From: Bacteroidales bacterium
Lineage (GTDB): Bacteria > Bacteroidota > Bacteroidia > Bacteroidales > WCHB1-69
NCBI GenBank assembly: GCA_023229985.1
Contig: JALNYF010000057.1
Location: 1-12,950, forward strand
DNA length: 12,950 nt
Reading direction: 5' to 3'
A program made the position numbers and the translations under genes. Shown here piece after piece: positions 6,028 through 12,950 of the stretch; the stretch's first letter is position 1, and every line of letters begins with the position of its first letter. The notes beneath the pieces were generated by a model. It worked only from the letters and a program-made list of their open reading frames with translations. It made no database searches and was not told where the DNA came from.

Positions 6028-8769
6028 ATGTCTAAAAATCGATTAATAATATTACAAATGAAGGCTTGTCATTTAATTTCCAAACAAATTGCTCTAATTT
6101 TATTTACTCTAATGGGGGTTATCCACACTGTCCAAGCGTACAATGTGCCGGCGAGTGGAAGTTCAACCCAAACGATTTGTTCCGGGACTATATATGATCC
6201 GGGTGGAACCGGCACTTATTCGAACAGTTGTTCCGGTTATATGACTATCAACCCTGGTACGGCGGGCTGCGTTGTCCATTTGGAAGGGACATATTACACA
6301 GAAAGCAGCTTCGATTACGTGACTATTTATGATGGAGCAGGCACGGGCGGCACCCAACTTTGCCGTGTTTCAGGAAGTGGCAATATTGATGTAACTTCTA
6401 CAACAGGTCCTTTGACGGTGCAATTCACCACCGACGGGTCTGTAACCTACGACGGATTTATATTACAAGTCTCATGTAGAGGCGGTTGCACGTGCGGAGG
6501 ATCTCCTTATGGCGTCCAAATTACCAATGGACTCCTCGGCGTTGATGTATCGTGGGTGGCCTCATTAGACCCAACGGTTACCAACTATATCGTTGAATAC
6601 GGACTTTCAGGGTTTACCCCGGGAACAGGAACCACCATGGTGGTCAACGGGACTTCTTGCACACTAATGGGCTTAACCACTTTTGCCACATACGACATTT
6701 ATATATACTATGACTGCGGAAATGACGGCGTCGTTACCACAGAAACCCCTTACGTAACCTCTTTTTGCGTGCCGGATGACAATGTATGTATTGATTTTTC
6801 AGATTGGGCAAATCCGAATATTATCTGCACGTATGGAACATTTGACAATCCATACGCTACCATTGGCGTAGTGGATAACGGCTACTCGCAGATGTCAAGC
6901 CGGCATACCGTCCATTATATTGACGAATTAGACCCCCGAACGGGTAACCTTCTGCATACCATTCCTCCTTGCGAATTATATTCTGTACGCTTGGGAAACT
7001 GGAATACCAACTACGAAGCCGAAAGTATTTCATACGACTTTTTAGTGGATACCACCGTTGCCGACATTTTGCTGTTAAAATATGCAGCCGTCCTGGAAGA
7101 ACCCGGACATGATCCCTCTGAACAACCACGCTTTACTTTTGAGCTCTTAAATCAAAACAATCAACAAATCGACCCCGTTTGCGGTGCGGCAGACTTTGTT
7201 GCCAGCACAAGTTTGGGTTGGAACACCGCTGCCAACAGCGTTCTTTGGAAAGATTGGACCAATGTCGGTGCCGACTTATCGGCTTACCACGGACAAACTG
7301 TTCGTGTACGTCTGACAACTTACGATTGCGACCAAGGCGGGCACTACGGATATGCCTATTTTACCCTCGGTTGTAAAAAAAGAACCATTGTTGCAGAAAC
7401 GTGTGGCGAAATGCTGAGCAATACCTATACTGCCCCCGCCGGTTTCAACTATCGCTGGTACTATGAAAGTGCACCCAATAGCACTCTTTCTACCGACCAA
7501 TCCATCACCATCTCTGTAGGTGGAGGTCATGATGTACTCTGCTGCTGGGTTTCTTTTGTGGGAGATGCAAGTTGTGGATTCCAATTAACAACTTCATTGA
7601 CAGCAAGATACCCACTTGCTAATTTTGAAATGGAACGCGATAGCTGCACTTGGTCTTATAACTTTACCAATACAAGTGCCGTTTCTTTTGATGGGCTAAC
7701 TCCCAATGGTTTTAACGAACCGTGTGAAACTGCCCATTGGGATTTTGGCGATGGAACAACCTCAGACCAATACAGCCCAACCCACGATTTTCCGGGTCCC
7801 GGCACCTATGTCGTTACCATGATTGCCGGCTTAAGCAACGGCGAATGTCTGGATACGATTTCTTATACTATTGATTTATTGTCTAATATGCCGGTTATTA
7901 GTGGAGATTTTGATTTATGCGAAGGAGAATTTACCACACTGTCGGCCTCCGGCGGCAACACATATACGTGGGTGCTTGGAACAGATACGATAGGCACCTC
8001 TTCTACTCTGTTCATTGAACCGGATACGACAACGACCTATTCGCTCCTTTCCTACGCCGCTGATGGATGCTTAGTTACTATTTCTCAGGAAATTATTATC
8101 CGCCCCACTTCCGATTCTACCATTACCGATGAAATATGCCAAGGCGAAAGCTACCGCGAAAACGGGTTCTCATTACCCTCACAATTAACCGCCGGCACCA
8201 TTACCCCGCACATTGTCCTACCAAATCAATATGGGTGCGATAGTACCGTCACCCTGACCCTGACCATTAAACCACTTCCCAATGTAAACCTCGGCAAAGA
8301 TTACAACCATTGCTTTGAAGATATGGGAGCTACAGCACTGCGCGTTCCTGAAAATGATTGCGATTCTTATCTGTGGAATAACGGACAAACCACTCAAAAT
8401 CTGTCTGTTACGGAAGGTGGTGAGTATGCCGTTACTGCCGTAAAAGACGGCTGCGAAAACGAATCCGACATTACCATCTTCAACATTTGCCCCTATAATC
8501 TGTACCTGCCCAACGCCATTACCCCAACCAACCCTGACGGTATCAACGACGTATTCTGTCTGCCTACCACCAAGGGCATTAAAGATTTTGTCATTTATAT
8601 TTATGACCGCTTTGGCAAACTCGTCTTTACTTCCACAGATCCTCATTTTAGCTGGGACGGCTCGATCAAGGGTAAAATCAAAACCAATGCCACTTACACT
8701 TACCGTATTGACATCGTTACCGATGGAAATGAAAAATTAGTGATTACTAATATCTTGAACGTTTTTTAA
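6028..8769 (+). CDS. Secreted modular CUB/FN3/PKD protein with T9SS type B sorting domain
   Basis: A 913-residue exported protein. The N-terminus has a hydrophobic signal (about 20-37, cleavage after VQA); a second in-frame ATG at 6058 (Met11) would give a more standard signal peptide and may be the true start. Order of modules: CUB-like domain (about 46-150, FDYVTIYDG at 95-103), fibronectin type III (about 160-245), a region that looks like a beta-jelly-roll (about 252-450), an Ig-like segment (455-527), a PKD domain with WDFGDGT (571-577), two or three further Ig-like modules (621-820) and the gliding-motility-type C-terminal domain (823-913: NAITPTNPDGIND, YDRFGKLV, WDG, YTYRI). That last domain directs export by the type IX system. 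No catalytic motif is seen, so an adhesin or surface matrix role is likely. It follows GH57 by 20 nt and ends at a strong terminator. Confidence 0.88.
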   Translation: MSKNRLIILQMKACHLISKQIALILFTLMGVIHTVQAYNVPASGSSTQTICSGTIYDPGGTGTYSNSCSGYMTINPGTAGCVVHLEGTYYTESSFDYVTIYDGAGTGGTQLCRVSGSGNIDVTSTTGPLTVQFTTDGSVTYDGFILQVSCRGGCTCGGSPYGVQITNGLLGVDVSWVASLDPTVTNYIVEYGLSGFTPGTGTTMVVNGTSCTLMGLTTFATYDIYIYYDCGNDGVVTTETPYVTSFCVPDDNVCIDFSDWANPNIICTYGTFDNPYATIGVVDNGYSQMSSRHTVHYIDELDPRTGNLLHTIPPCELYSVRLGNWNTNYEAESISYDFLVDTTVADILLLKYAAVLEEPGHDPSEQPRFTFELLNQNNQQIDPVCGAADFVASTSLGWNTAANSVLWKDWTNVGADLSAYHGQTVRVRLTTYDCDQGGHYGYAYFTLGCKKRTIVAETCGEMLSNTYTAPAGFNYRWYYESAPNSTLSTDQSITISVGGGHDVLCCWVSFVGDASCGFQLTTSLTARYPLANFEMERDSCTWSYNFTNTSAVSFDGLTPNGFNEPCETAHWDFGDGTTSDQYSPTHDFPGPGTYVVTMIAGLSNGECLDTISYTIDLLSNMPVISGDFDLCEGEFTTLSASGGNTYTWVLGTDTIGTSSTLFIEPDTTTTYSLLSYAADGCLVTISQEIIIRPTSDSTITDEICQGESYRENGFSLPSQLTAGTITPHIVLPNQYGCDSTVTLTLTIKPLPNVNLGKDYNHCFEDMGATALRVPENDCDSYLWNNGQTTQNLSVTEGGEYAVTAVKDGCENESDITIFNICPYNLYLPNAITPTNPDGINDVFCLPTTKGIKDFVIYIYDRFGKLVFTSTDPHFSWDGSIKGKIKTNATYTYRIDIVTDGNEKLVITNILNVF

Positions 8770-8775
8770 ACCATA

Positions 8776-9615
8776 TTAAGATTCCCATAAAGCAGAAATG
8801 AAACGCGGCTTCCCCGCAAAATCATTTCTGCTTTTTATTTGACAAAAACCGTAATCGCTCAACATCTGCACTAATTCCGAATGAAACGATTGGTAGGTCT
8901 CAAAATATAGTTTTCCGTTATTATTCAAATGTTTAGACGCAAACTTGGCAATCGCATCATAAAACAGCAAAGGATTTGAATCGGGAACAAAGAGTGCTGT
9001 ATATGGCTCATAATCAATAACATTAGTACATAAATCCTTTTTATCTCTTTCCGGAACATAAGGCGGATTGCTGATAATGAGATCAAAAGAGGGAAGATTG
9101 ATGTTGTCTTGGAGAATATCCATTTGCGCAAAATCTATGGTAACACCGTTTAATTCAGCATTTTCGCGAGCGAGTTCTAAGGCATCGGAAGAGATGTCGA
9201 TGGCAAAAACATCTGTATTGCGCCAACGGTGAGCCAGGCTGACAGCGATGGCTCCACTTCCCGTACCAATATCCAACAACCGACCCATCACATCATTATT
9301 CTGAAGTACCCAGCCAACCAATTCTTCGGTTTCCGGGCGCGGAATCAGTGCGCGAGCATCCGTTTTAAAAATCAAATCACAAAAAACCGTTCTTCCCAAC
9401 ACATATTGGATCGGTTCCCCGTGGCTTAATCGCTTCAAATCATCATCATAATGAATAGGCTCGGGAAGTGACTGCATCATCTCAAGACAAAATTGATAGT
9501 ATGGAATTTTTAATTTATCCTTTACATAAAGACGAAAAATAGCACCGCACTCTAACTCATCATATAAAGGAGAAAGAGCTGCAAGAAAGTTTTGTTTAAA
9601 TTCCAATCTGTTCAA
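8776..9615 (-). CDS. prmC: Peptide chain release factor N5-glutamine methyltransferase
   Basis: PrmC (HemK) methylates the glutamine of the GGQ motif of release factors 1 and 2 using S-adenosylmethionine, which raises termination efficiency. The 279-residue product has an N-terminal helical release-factor-binding domain (about 1-85) including GEPIQYVLG (66-74), then RPETEELV (93-100), the SAM-binding LLDIGTGSG (113-121), AIDIS (138-142) and the catalytic NPPYVPE (183-189). Length is normal. No ATG is available upstream: the frame is closed by a stop shortly before, and TTG at 9615 gives MNRLEF, which matches the usual N-terminus of the family, so a TTG start is proposed; this is uncommon in the phylum. 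It follows the SGNH gene by 41 nt and may share its transcript. Its last 20 codons hold the terminator for the convergent gene. Confidence 0.95.
   Translation of the reverse strand: MNRLEFKQNFLAALSPLYDELECGAIFRLYVKDKLKIPYYQFCLEMMQSLPEPIHYDDDLKRLSHGEPIQYVLGRTVFCDLIFKTDARALIPRPETEELVGWVLQNNDVMGRLLDIGTGSGAIAVSLAHRWRNTDVFAIDISSDALELARENAELNGVTIDFAQMDILQDNINLPSFDLIISNPPYVPERDKKDLCTNVIDYEPYTALFVPDSNPLLFYDAIAKFASKHLNNNGKLYFETYQSFHSELVQMLSDYGFCQIKSRNDFAGKPRFISALWES
8789..8840 (+). terminator. Intrinsic terminator inside the 3' end of prmC
   Basis: A 13-bp perfect stem (8789-8801 with 8822-8834) encloses a 20-nt loop that can itself pair GCGG with CCGC; the descending arm ends in TTT and continues TTATTT on the plus strand. 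It lies 19 nt after the stop of the secreted protein gene, which it should terminate. The minus strand has no T-tract beyond the stem, so it is oriented for plus-strand transcription although it codes for the last residues of prmC. Confidence 0.8.
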
Positions 9616-9656
9616 AAGGCAAAAGAAAGATTTATGATCAAAATAAGATTAACAAC

Positions 9657-10940
9657 TCAATTGGAAGGAGGAAGATTCTTCACTTTTTCCCAAGCATCGA
9701 GAAAAGCGTTAAAGAAAAGGTCACCCATAATATTATAACCACTATATGTAAAATGAACACGGTCGTATTGTGCCAATTTAGCCACTCTCCACTTCTCCAT
9801 GGAGCGCAAGCCTCCCATTATGTCAAATTGGTCCCACACTGCCCCACCCGTTTGTTCTGCCAATCGATAAAAAGCGCGTCTGATTATCGGACCGTTCTGA
9901 TTAACAGCATATTTCCTTCGCGATACTCTTTTATAACTATCGTTATTGGTAATAAAAATGAAAGCACAATCGGGATTAACATTTTTAATTTTATTGATAA
10001 GCATAAGATAATTTCGTTCAAAAGCCACCGTATCAAAACTGCTTCCGGCAGCATCATTGATCCCAATTCCAAAGATAACAAGGTCAGGATTAATGAGTTG
10101 CAAATCTTTTTCAAAATAATCGCACTTCAGATAATCATTTGAGTTAGCCCCATTGACCCCAATGGAATGAAATGAAATACCCGGTGCGTCACTATCCAAA
10201 AAAATACCGGTGAGGGTAAAACTACCATTGGGCGGGCAATTAAACCGAATATCAAAAGAATCCTTAATAAAAGGGACATCATAGATATAGCGGCGGTCGG
10301 CAGTATCCACCGAAACGGGGAAATACTCAATTTCGTCAATGACAATGGTGGGGGTTACCCACGTACTATCGGGAAACCCCAACAGGATAATTCTGTCGGT
10401 GACAAACGTCAAATCGGAATCCTTCAAAAAAATCGTCAGTTCAGCTAAAGTATCGGAGGTATAAACGGCTATTCCGGTAACGCCCAATGGTTTTTCAACA
10501 TTTTTGTAAACGTTGCGGACCAACCCAAAGGTCGTATTTTTTTTAACTAAATAGTCATTGGGATTGTTGCACTTGGGAGCAGCAGAATAGGGGAAAATCA
10601 TTCCTCTTCGTGCTATCAAATCGGGGAATTGGAAAAGTAAATTTCGGCGAATACGGTGCGACATTGTGCCGGCTTGTACATGTGAAGCTCCCAGATGCAA
10701 TATATTGATATTCCCGCTATTATCATTCACTATTTTACTAAATTTATGAAAAAAGGGAACCAAATTGGAGGTATCTAAACTAAACGAAAGGGTATCTTTT
10801 TGAAAATCTGCATTGGGAAATGAATCAACAGCGACAGGATACAACTCTTGCGCGGAAATATTTACCGAAAAAATAATCAGAACAAATGGCAAAAGAAGTT
10901 TTGCACAACAGAATTTTTTCATCTCAGAGTTCATTATCAT
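9657..10940 (-). CDS. Exported SGNH/GDSL-type hydrolase (GAS variant)
   Basis: A 427-residue protein with a signal peptide (hydrophobic 14-30, cleavage after ISA) and an SGNH hydrolase fold. Blocks: ILHLGASHVQ (80-89) with Ser86 as nucleophile, though the usual GDS is GAS; GVNGAN (261-266) with Gly264; GIGIND (291-296) with Asn295; and DRVHFTYSGY (393-402) giving the Asp393-His396 pair. All four SGNH residues are present, so it should be active as an esterase or acyltransferase in the periplasm. An insert of about 150 residues between blocks I and II resembles a beta-sandwich. The start is at 10940, with ATG alternatives at 10934 and 10922; the last would give a cleaner MKKFCC signal. The stop codon of the preceding SGNH gene touches this ATG, so translational coupling is likely. 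Substrate unknown. Confidence 0.85.
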   Translation of the reverse strand: MIMNSEMKKFCCAKLLLPFVLIIFSVNISAQELYPVAVDSFPNADFQKDTLSFSLDTSNLVPFFHKFSKIVNDNSGNINILHLGASHVQAGTMSHRIRRNLLFQFPDLIARRGMIFPYSAAPKCNNPNDYLVKKNTTFGLVRNVYKNVEKPLGVTGIAVYTSDTLAELTIFLKDSDLTFVTDRIILLGFPDSTWVTPTIVIDEIEYFPVSVDTADRRYIYDVPFIKDSFDIRFNCPPNGSFTLTGIFLDSDAPGISFHSIGVNGANSNDYLKCDYFEKDLQLINPDLVIFGIGINDAAGSSFDTVAFERNYLMLINKIKNVNPDCAFIFITNNDSYKRVSRRKYAVNQNGPIIRRAFYRLAEQTGGAVWDQFDIMGGLRSMEKWRVAKLAQYDRVHFTYSGYNIMGDLFFNAFLDAWEKVKNLPPSN

Positions 10941-12317
10941 TTATTTAATAGAGCCATTGGCGCGATGAAAATCATAAATAATGGAAAAAGCATCTAACAA
11001 ATAGTTTGCAATTTTATCTGCGCCGGAGGGCGAAAAATGCACATAGTCATTACCGGCGAGCCCATTATTAACCCACGCAATCATTGAATTATTGCCGCCC
11101 ATCACTTCGTACATATTCCAGAAAGCAGCTCCATTTTCTATCGCCGCAGCTTTCAAGGCTTCTACCACATCATCTAAATAGGGATAACTTTGCAACTCTC
11201 CATTAATTTTTGTGGACATATCGGAGGGTCCGACGAACAAAATGGGCGTATCGGGATATAATTTTTTGAGATATGCAATTTGATTCCCGATCTGTTTTTT
11301 ATAATGCTCAACCCCTGCCTTGCTTTTAATTCCCGGAATGGTATTGCCACCATATTGCAAAATAATCATTCCTACATCTGTTTGCTGATAAGTTTGTCGA
11401 AGCAAATCCGAATTGATTTGTGTAAACATGGTCCCTGAACAACCGCGCATCGGGATATTATCAACTGCCACACCGAAGCCGTTGTCAACCATTAATCCGT
11501 GCAAATCCGCTGTACCGCTAAAATGAAGTGAGAAAGCCGAAATGGGGGTTTCCAAATTCCATTCCACGATTTTAAGTCCCGTTGTGCTATCACAATTTTC
11601 TTCCAAAACCACGTCTTTATAACGCAAACTTACGTTAAAATTTCCGGAATGATCGTTGAGTATTAATCTGATTTTGCGAGCTTGAGTCCTTGAAACAGAG
11701 CAACTTCCGCTACCATGAACCCGATAGTATTTGCCCATTAGTCCGTACATTCGTTTTGAATCGCGGCTGCCGTTTCCATAAGACATGAACAAGGTAAAAT
11801 TGTCAGATGATGATTGATAAACCGTTGAAGTCGGCACAGCTTGTACAATCGGCAACAAGCCCGGGCCGCCCCCACCCATACGTTTCTGAAAAAAGCCGCG
11901 CAACTCTTTACTGATTCTGTCCAATTCTATTTGAGAATCCCCATAATGCAATATCCTGACAATTTTTCCATTCGATTTTGCCTGTGACGCTTTTTGAAAA
12001 AAACTCTCAAAATAATTCATATCATCGTGAGGAAAATAAAACCGCGAAATGTGAGTGGACATGATTTTTTTGTAAAAATCTAAGCTATCTTTTTGATTAT
12101 GAAGTTCGTTTTTCTTAGCAAGATTCTCCATTTGTTCCACATTATTGATTTCAGGAACTTGAGCTTGAGCGGAGTGGCGCGTCAAAATCTTTTCTATTTG
12201 AGGGAAACGTAACTGAATACTTCCCAATTGGATACCATTTTCCGGAAAATAACAGCAAATAACTCCCAAGAGTGCAATAGCAAGAAAAATGAATAAGACG
12301 ATTTTATAAATTTTCAT
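10941..12317 (-). CDS. Membrane-anchored SGNH/GDSL-type hydrolase
   Basis: A 458-residue protein. The ATG at 12317 is preferred over an in-frame TTG nine bases upstream because it gives MKIYKIV followed by a hydrophobic helix (5-24), an uncleaved anchor or signal. A charged linker (60-115) leads to the hydrolase part: RILHYGDSQIELDRI (121-135) with nucleophile Ser128, the glycine-rich GGGGPGLLP (148-156), RGCSG (291-295), QYGGN (321-325) with Asn325, and NDYVHFSPSG (423-432) giving Asp424 and His427. An inserted beta domain (about 200-275) could bind a carbohydrate. It lies 12 nt after the reductase-like gene and directly abuts the second SGNH gene. In other Bacteroidetes such pairs often accompany an MBOAT O-acyltransferase; none is in the window. 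A role in envelope glycan O-acylation or deacylation is inference. Confidence 0.85.
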   Translation of the reverse strand: MKIYKIVLFIFLAIALLGVICCYFPENGIQLGSIQLRFPQIEKILTRHSAQAQVPEINNVEQMENLAKKNELHNQKDSLDFYKKIMSTHISRFYFPHDDMNYFESFFQKASQAKSNGKIVRILHYGDSQIELDRISKELRGFFQKRMGGGGPGLLPIVQAVPTSTVYQSSSDNFTLFMSYGNGSRDSKRMYGLMGKYYRVHGSGSCSVSRTQARKIRLILNDHSGNFNVSLRYKDVVLEENCDSTTGLKIVEWNLETPISAFSLHFSGTADLHGLMVDNGFGVAVDNIPMRGCSGTMFTQINSDLLRQTYQQTDVGMIILQYGGNTIPGIKSKAGVEHYKKQIGNQIAYLKKLYPDTPILFVGPSDMSTKINGELQSYPYLDDVVEALKAAAIENGAAFWNMYEVMGGNNSMIAWVNNGLAGNDYVHFSPSGADKIANYLLDAFSIIYDFHRANGSIK

Positions 12318-12329
12318 AATGGACAAGAG

Positions 12330-12950
12330 TTAGTAGATATAAGGGAAAATTTTATTTCGTTTTAGTTTTTTAAAATCATCACCAAAGAACTGTATATATC
12401 TCTCATACACAGCTTTAGAACGAGGAACGATATTCGCAAAACTCCATAGAACAAAGACCAAGCCGGACGGCGACCACGATAAAATGGCAAAGCCGACCCA
12501 CTCCAAGATCTCACCAAAATAGTTGGCAGAACTGATTTTATTAAATAAAAAACCGTGAGGAATGTAATAATTATTGTCGTTTTTATCTTTGCGCAAAGCC
12601 CGAATAATCCGGTCGGCATGCATGTTAATTACCATTCCGAGGAAGAACAGAATCGTCCCGATAATAAAAGGAACAGACCAGAACCAACTGATTTCATATT
12701 GAATTTCGGGGCAAACATAGAACAGCCAACCACCTTGCATATAAGCATTCATCGTATTAAAGAAAAACCCCATGGCAATAATCGAAATCGGCATTTTGCT
12801 ACTCCCGCGCATCAAAGGTGGGAAAACAAAAGAGCGTTGAAAATAGTGTAATTGAAAAAAAACAAAAATAGAAAAAGTGACCCAATTAAAGGGCTTAATT
12901 CCGTTTTTTAACGAATATAAATATAAAAAGGTAATTGCCACAAAAACGGG
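12330..12950 (-). CDS. Steroid 5-alpha-reductase-like (DUF1295) integral membrane protein, 5' partial
   Basis: The frame is open to the window edge, so the N-terminus is missing; about 206 residues are visible. A GTG at 12941 is not a convincing start because family members have further N-terminal sequence. The C-terminal half has the family signature: NMHADRIIRALR (N-xxx-D-xxx-R cofactor region), IPHGFLFNKISSANYFGEILEWVGFA, and NIVPRSKAVYERYIQFF ending KLKRNKIFPYIY, which corresponds to the NADPH-binding tail of SRD5A enzymes. Four to five hydrophobic segments are seen. Eukaryotic members reduce 3-oxo-delta-4 steroids; bacterial homologues have unknown or lipid substrates, and gut Bacteroidetes can carry true steroid reductases, so the substrate is open. 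It heads the visible minus-strand run and precedes the SGNH pair by 12 nt. Confidence 0.85.
   Translation of the reverse strand, partial: PVFVAITFLYLYSLKNGIKPFNWVTFSIFVFFQLHYFQRSFVFPPLMRGSSKMPISIIAMGFFFNTMNAYMQGGWLFYVCPEIQYEISWFWSVPFIIGTILFFLGMVINMHADRIIRALRKDKNDNNYYIPHGFLFNKISSANYFGEILEWVGFAILSWSPSGLVFVLWSFANIVPRSKAVYERYIQFFGDDFKKLKRNKIFPYIY

Noticed and set aside
7276..7584. Minus-strand frames inside the secreted modular protein, here and at 6857-7129 and 8218-8646
   Set aside because: They lie entirely within a gene with strong domain evidence and show no motifs; shadows of the repeated Thr/Gly-rich coding sequence.
1..12950. CRISPR arrays, complete insertion sequences or prophage genes
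   Set aside because: No regularly spaced direct repeats, no transposase or integrase motifs and no phage structural proteins were seen.

Overview
The window reads as chromosomal DNA of a member of the Bacteroidetes, probably an uncultured Bacteroidales-like lineage. The grounds are promoters of the TAnnTTTG (-7) type, a secreted modular protein ending in a type IX secretion / gliding-motility C-terminal domain, a lipoprotein with an acidic stretch after its lipid-bearing cysteine, Bacteroidetes-style RHS sequence and generally AT-rich intergenic DNA. No species can be named from sequence alone.

Region 1 (1-1540) is accessory and decayed. The first codons of an unidentified minus-strand gene lie at the left edge, behind a Bacteroidetes promoter overlapped by a 27-bp palindrome; the palindrome's 11-bp core recurs about 170 bp away. 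An AT-rich stretch without genes follows, then a GC-richer block (about 455-645) that ends in a hairpin with two perfect 17-nt arms. This block abuts an orphan, 5'-truncated RHS core whose toxin-like tip is put out of frame by one extra base at 1096-1098 and which stops resembling its family before the catalytic motif.

Region 2 (1540-2075) holds a minus-strand tRNA-Ala(GGC) with a promoter box and a terminator hairpin, then about 400 bp without a gene. Region 3 (2074-8840) begins with birA (biotin-protein ligase, minus strand). It diverges from a close-packed plus-strand group: a DUF4197 lipoprotein, a probable pyrophosphate-dependent phosphofructokinase, a GH57 glucan-active enzyme and a large CUB/FN3/PKD protein with a T9SS sorting domain. 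Gaps of 2-20 nt suggest one operon. Phosphofructokinase and GH57 fit a glycogen/glycolysis theme; the lipoprotein and the secreted protein have no evident link to it. The group ends at a strong hairpin terminator placed inside the 3' coding end of the convergent prmC gene.

Region 4 (8776-12950) is a minus-strand run, in order of transcription: a 5'-partial steroid-5-alpha-reductase-like membrane protein, two SGNH/GDSL-type hydrolases joined stop-to-start, and prmC (release-factor glutamine methyltransferase). The tandem SGNH pair suggests esterification or de-esterification of an envelope glycan or lipid, but the substrate cannot be read from the sequence.

I found no complete transposase, integrase, CRISPR array or phage genes. 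The most unusual items are the hairpin-ended GC-rich block beside the RHS remnant, the repeated palindromic operator, the mirrored divergent promoter at birA (implying a leaderless birA mRNA), the terminator inside prmC, and the SGNH pair.
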